From Chromobotia macracanthus (Eukaryota; Chordata; Actinopteri; Cypriniformes; Botiidae), in NCBI GenBank assembly GCA_036877525.1, contig JAZGTH010000007.1, positions 6,695,501-6,759,500 of the forward strand: a stretch of DNA of 64,000 nucleotides, written 5' to 3'. Each line of letters opens with the position of its first letter. Position 1 is the first letter of the stretch. This document shows positions 61,548 to 64,000 of the stretch, piece by piece. A program made the position numbers and the translations under genes. The notes under the pieces were generated by a model. That model was not told the DNA's origin and did no database searches. It worked only from the letters and a program-made list of their open reading frames with translations.

Positions 61548-62163
61548 TTGTCATATACAAAGAAATTATGTCTCCTCATTTTTTTATTTTAGTATTTTTT
61601 GCTATTTTATTGCTTTTTACGAGTTGAATGTGTTTTTGGTAGCTTAAATTCTTACTGCAGTGTGCTTTCTGTCAGTGACTTTCCTTGGCAAGCTGAACTT
61701 TTGTCATGACAAGCAAGTCGTTTTTCCAACACTTTAAAACAGATTGTTCACTGACCTTTCCATAAGTGAACATAAAGCTAGATCCTGATTGATTAGTAGC
61801 TCAAAGCAATAGCTTAAATCAATTAATGAAAAAGAATGACACTGCTGTTTTTTCTGGGTTTGTTCTGGAAAAATGTGTACTTGAAAATACAGACGTCATG
61901 AAGAATCATTTAATTTCACATTACTTTGAGTTTCATGAAACACCTCAATTAATGCAGTGTTCTGTTCAAAGAGTATTGTGATCCTGTTTTGGTAAATTGC
62001 ATAGATAGTTGGGTATAATCCCCCTTTTCTAGTGTTTTCTACGTGTTGTAGCTATTATCAACCTCTCTATGCTGAGGCGTCTATTGCTGTGGAGGTGGGT
62101 GATATGCTTACTGAGTGAAGAGGCCATTAAACCAGCACTTAGTAACCGGGCAGTGACATCCAG

Positions 62164-62324
62164 CACAACCCTCAATCATACATCACGTTTCTTTAAAGCC
62201 CAGCACACACACAAGAGTGTGTGTGTTGGGCTCTTGTGTGCACACACACTAGAGTGTGTGTGCACAACCCTCAATCATACATCACATTTCTTTAAAGCCC
62301 AACACACGCACAAGAGTGTGTGTG
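62164..62324. repeat. tandem direct repeat containing CA/TG hairpins
   Basis: Two copies of a unit starting CACAACCCTCAATCATACAT lie about 98 nt apart. Each ends in an inverted CACACAC...GTGTGTG hairpin. Local tandem duplication in non-coding DNA. Confidence 0.75.
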
Positions 62325-64000
62325 GATACCTGAATTAATTCCAGCTATGAATCAAAGAATCAAAGGCATTTCTTACAGAAAGGCAAAGTACCTGCTCTTC
62401 TGTCAAATAGAGATTTGGTGAGGGTAAAAAGTGCTTCATTTTTTGAACCTAAGCAGAGTGCTATCTCTGCAGCCACTGATTTCTAATTTCCCTTGATGAC
62501 ATATTTTAAAGATCCAATCTATACTTGTCTTCTATCCTACTGTAGCGCTCTGTCTAACACATGGTCTCTGATGAAATGTGCTGGACCTTCATTTTCAGCG
62601 ACATGAAAAATGTTTCATTGCTCATGAATGCTAAAACGGTCGCAGCTGGAGGACACAGATATGCTTGAAGTTATTATGCCAAGAGGATGTTCCCCAGCCC
62701 ACTGTGAATTCAGCTGCTATTGTACCGGCTGGGCATGGAGATGAATATTAAGTCATACGTTAATGTTCTTATTCAAACACATTTTAGTTAATATGACCAA
62801 ACTTTTAAAATCATATAAGAACACTTTCAAGTACTCAATTAATATGCCTTTATAAAAGATCACAAATACCATAGATTCACACTTTTGCATTAGATGTTAA
62901 AATGATTAGATTTGTCAATGAAAATAGCATGTTATACACACCACATATGTTGTGACACACTTTTAGTATAAGGGTTGAAGCAATAGCCATATGGCTGCAT
63001 TTTACTGTTGTATTCTGCTAGCATTTCTATTATACTATTCATATCCCAGCTGGACACATCTATATATTTCAGTGTCACCACATGTAATTTTCATCTACCA
63101 TTAGGGTAATGAAGAGCTCTTAAAAAGCTGAATGTTCTACTGCCTGTACTGGATTTACCAGATTCTCGTTTAAAATGCACAGGAACAATGTGAAGATTTA
63201 TATTTAACATGTCTCTCTTTTGAAATATAGACATACTAGGAAAGTCTTCAGTCACAGAATTTAACAACCAATTTTTAGTCACAAAAAACAGGTTAACTAG
63301 TATTTTTCAAGTGCCTTCAAATAATTTCTGGTTCAGTCTGGATTAACAATAAATAGCAATAAATGTTCTGTTGCCACAGAAACTAACATCATGTTTACCA
63401 GTAATGCATGTATGAAATCTTTGGGGCCATTTTGCCAGAGGGTTTAGATAAAGAAAAATGTTCATGAATTAATCTAAAAAGCTATCTGAGATATCCTTTT
63501 CCACGTGGTTAAACAGTTGGGTATCTGTACCCATATAATTCCAATGGGGATAGCATTTGGCCCTAACATCTCTTTCTAGAGAATATGCAAATATAGCAAA
63601 AATCAGAATGAGAAAGTTGCCAGGTTTAAATGACATTATAATTGTATACATATAAACCCAACTTGTTCTATCACACTAGTCTTAGTGCTTTATAATGTAA
63701 TTCTTATAGCCATAATTTCGAAACAGCATGATAATTATGCTTTTTAATATTTATTCTGAGGCCCACACATTGTCTATAGGCAGACTCTTTTATGTTGAAA
63801 ACATGATGATCCAGGAACTCTTCTAACTGCCATTGAAAAGCGTTACTGCAAAGATTGTTTTTTTCTCACAAATTAAGACTTTTTATGTATACTTTTTTCT
63901 GTTTTTCTTATTCTCTTGTGTATTTAGTATATCATTTTGGTCAGTTTTAATTAATAATCTTGAACTATGCATATAACAATGCAGTTACACAGTGCAGATA

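Larger units (their letters stand above)
60480..64000. other. intergenic downstream of lmo7a
   Basis: No exon of the next gene is recognised. It contains the homopolymer block at 61472-61547 and the duplicated hairpin unit at 62164-62324. The last 1.5 kb is plain AT-rich sequence. Confidence 0.55.

Noticed and set aside
61355..61627. 90-codon plus-strand frame through the homopolymer block
   Set aside because: Phe/Lys runs come from the T and A tracts; not a real protein.
1..64000. tRNA, rRNA, CRISPR arrays or operons
   Set aside because: None seen. The window is ordinary vertebrate nuclear DNA with spliced genes.

Overview
The window is vertebrate nuclear DNA, almost certainly from a ray-finned fish and probably a cypriniform. 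The reasons are GT-AG split genes, an AT-rich background, a tandem block of gamma-M crystallins (a fish-type, methionine-rich lens family), dispersed repeats typical of carp-like genomes, and a degenerate Tc1-type transposon. There is no bacterial, phage or CRISPR content.

Layout from left to right. (1) 1-8390, minus strand: five gamma-M crystallin genes in tandem. The first is cut by the window edge. Each has a tiny first exon, a 243-nt exon for the first Greek-key domain and a 273-276-nt exon for the second, and each has a TATA-like box just upstream. (2) 9460-11476, minus: a six-exon orthologue of human C2orf80, 186 aa. (3) 12509-17033, minus: shugoshin 2 (sgo2), seven exons, 894 aa, with the N-terminal coiled coil and the basic C-terminal shugoshin motif. 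(4) 18043-21816, plus: uchl3, nine exons including a 12-nt microexon, 230 aa, with all catalytic residues at the positions known for the family. (5) 22944-59811, plus: a large lmo7-type gene (probably lmo7a), 33 coding exons modelled, about 1831 aa, with CH, PDZ, coiled-coil and LIM parts. (6) 59812-64000: 3' UTR and repeat-rich intergenic DNA with no recognisable gene.

sgo2 and uchl3 are divergent, with about 1 kb between their start codons, so they may share a promoter region. The other neighbours do not look functionally linked. The crystallins build the lens, shugoshin protects centromeric cohesin, UCHL3 is a ubiquitin hydrolase and LMO7 is an actin/junction adaptor. The crystallin-C2orf80-sgo2 part corresponds to human 2q33-34 and the uchl3-lmo7 part to human 13q22, so the window spans a junction of two ancestral blocks.

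Exon boundaries were read by eye from splice signals, reading phase and family knowledge. Phase closes without a frame break in every model. I found no clear sign of a wholly new system. The best leads are a TG-tract 3' splice site on a skippable PDZ exon, two competing C-termini for the LIM domain, a candidate 30-nt microexon, and a series of phase-matched cassette exons in lmo7a.
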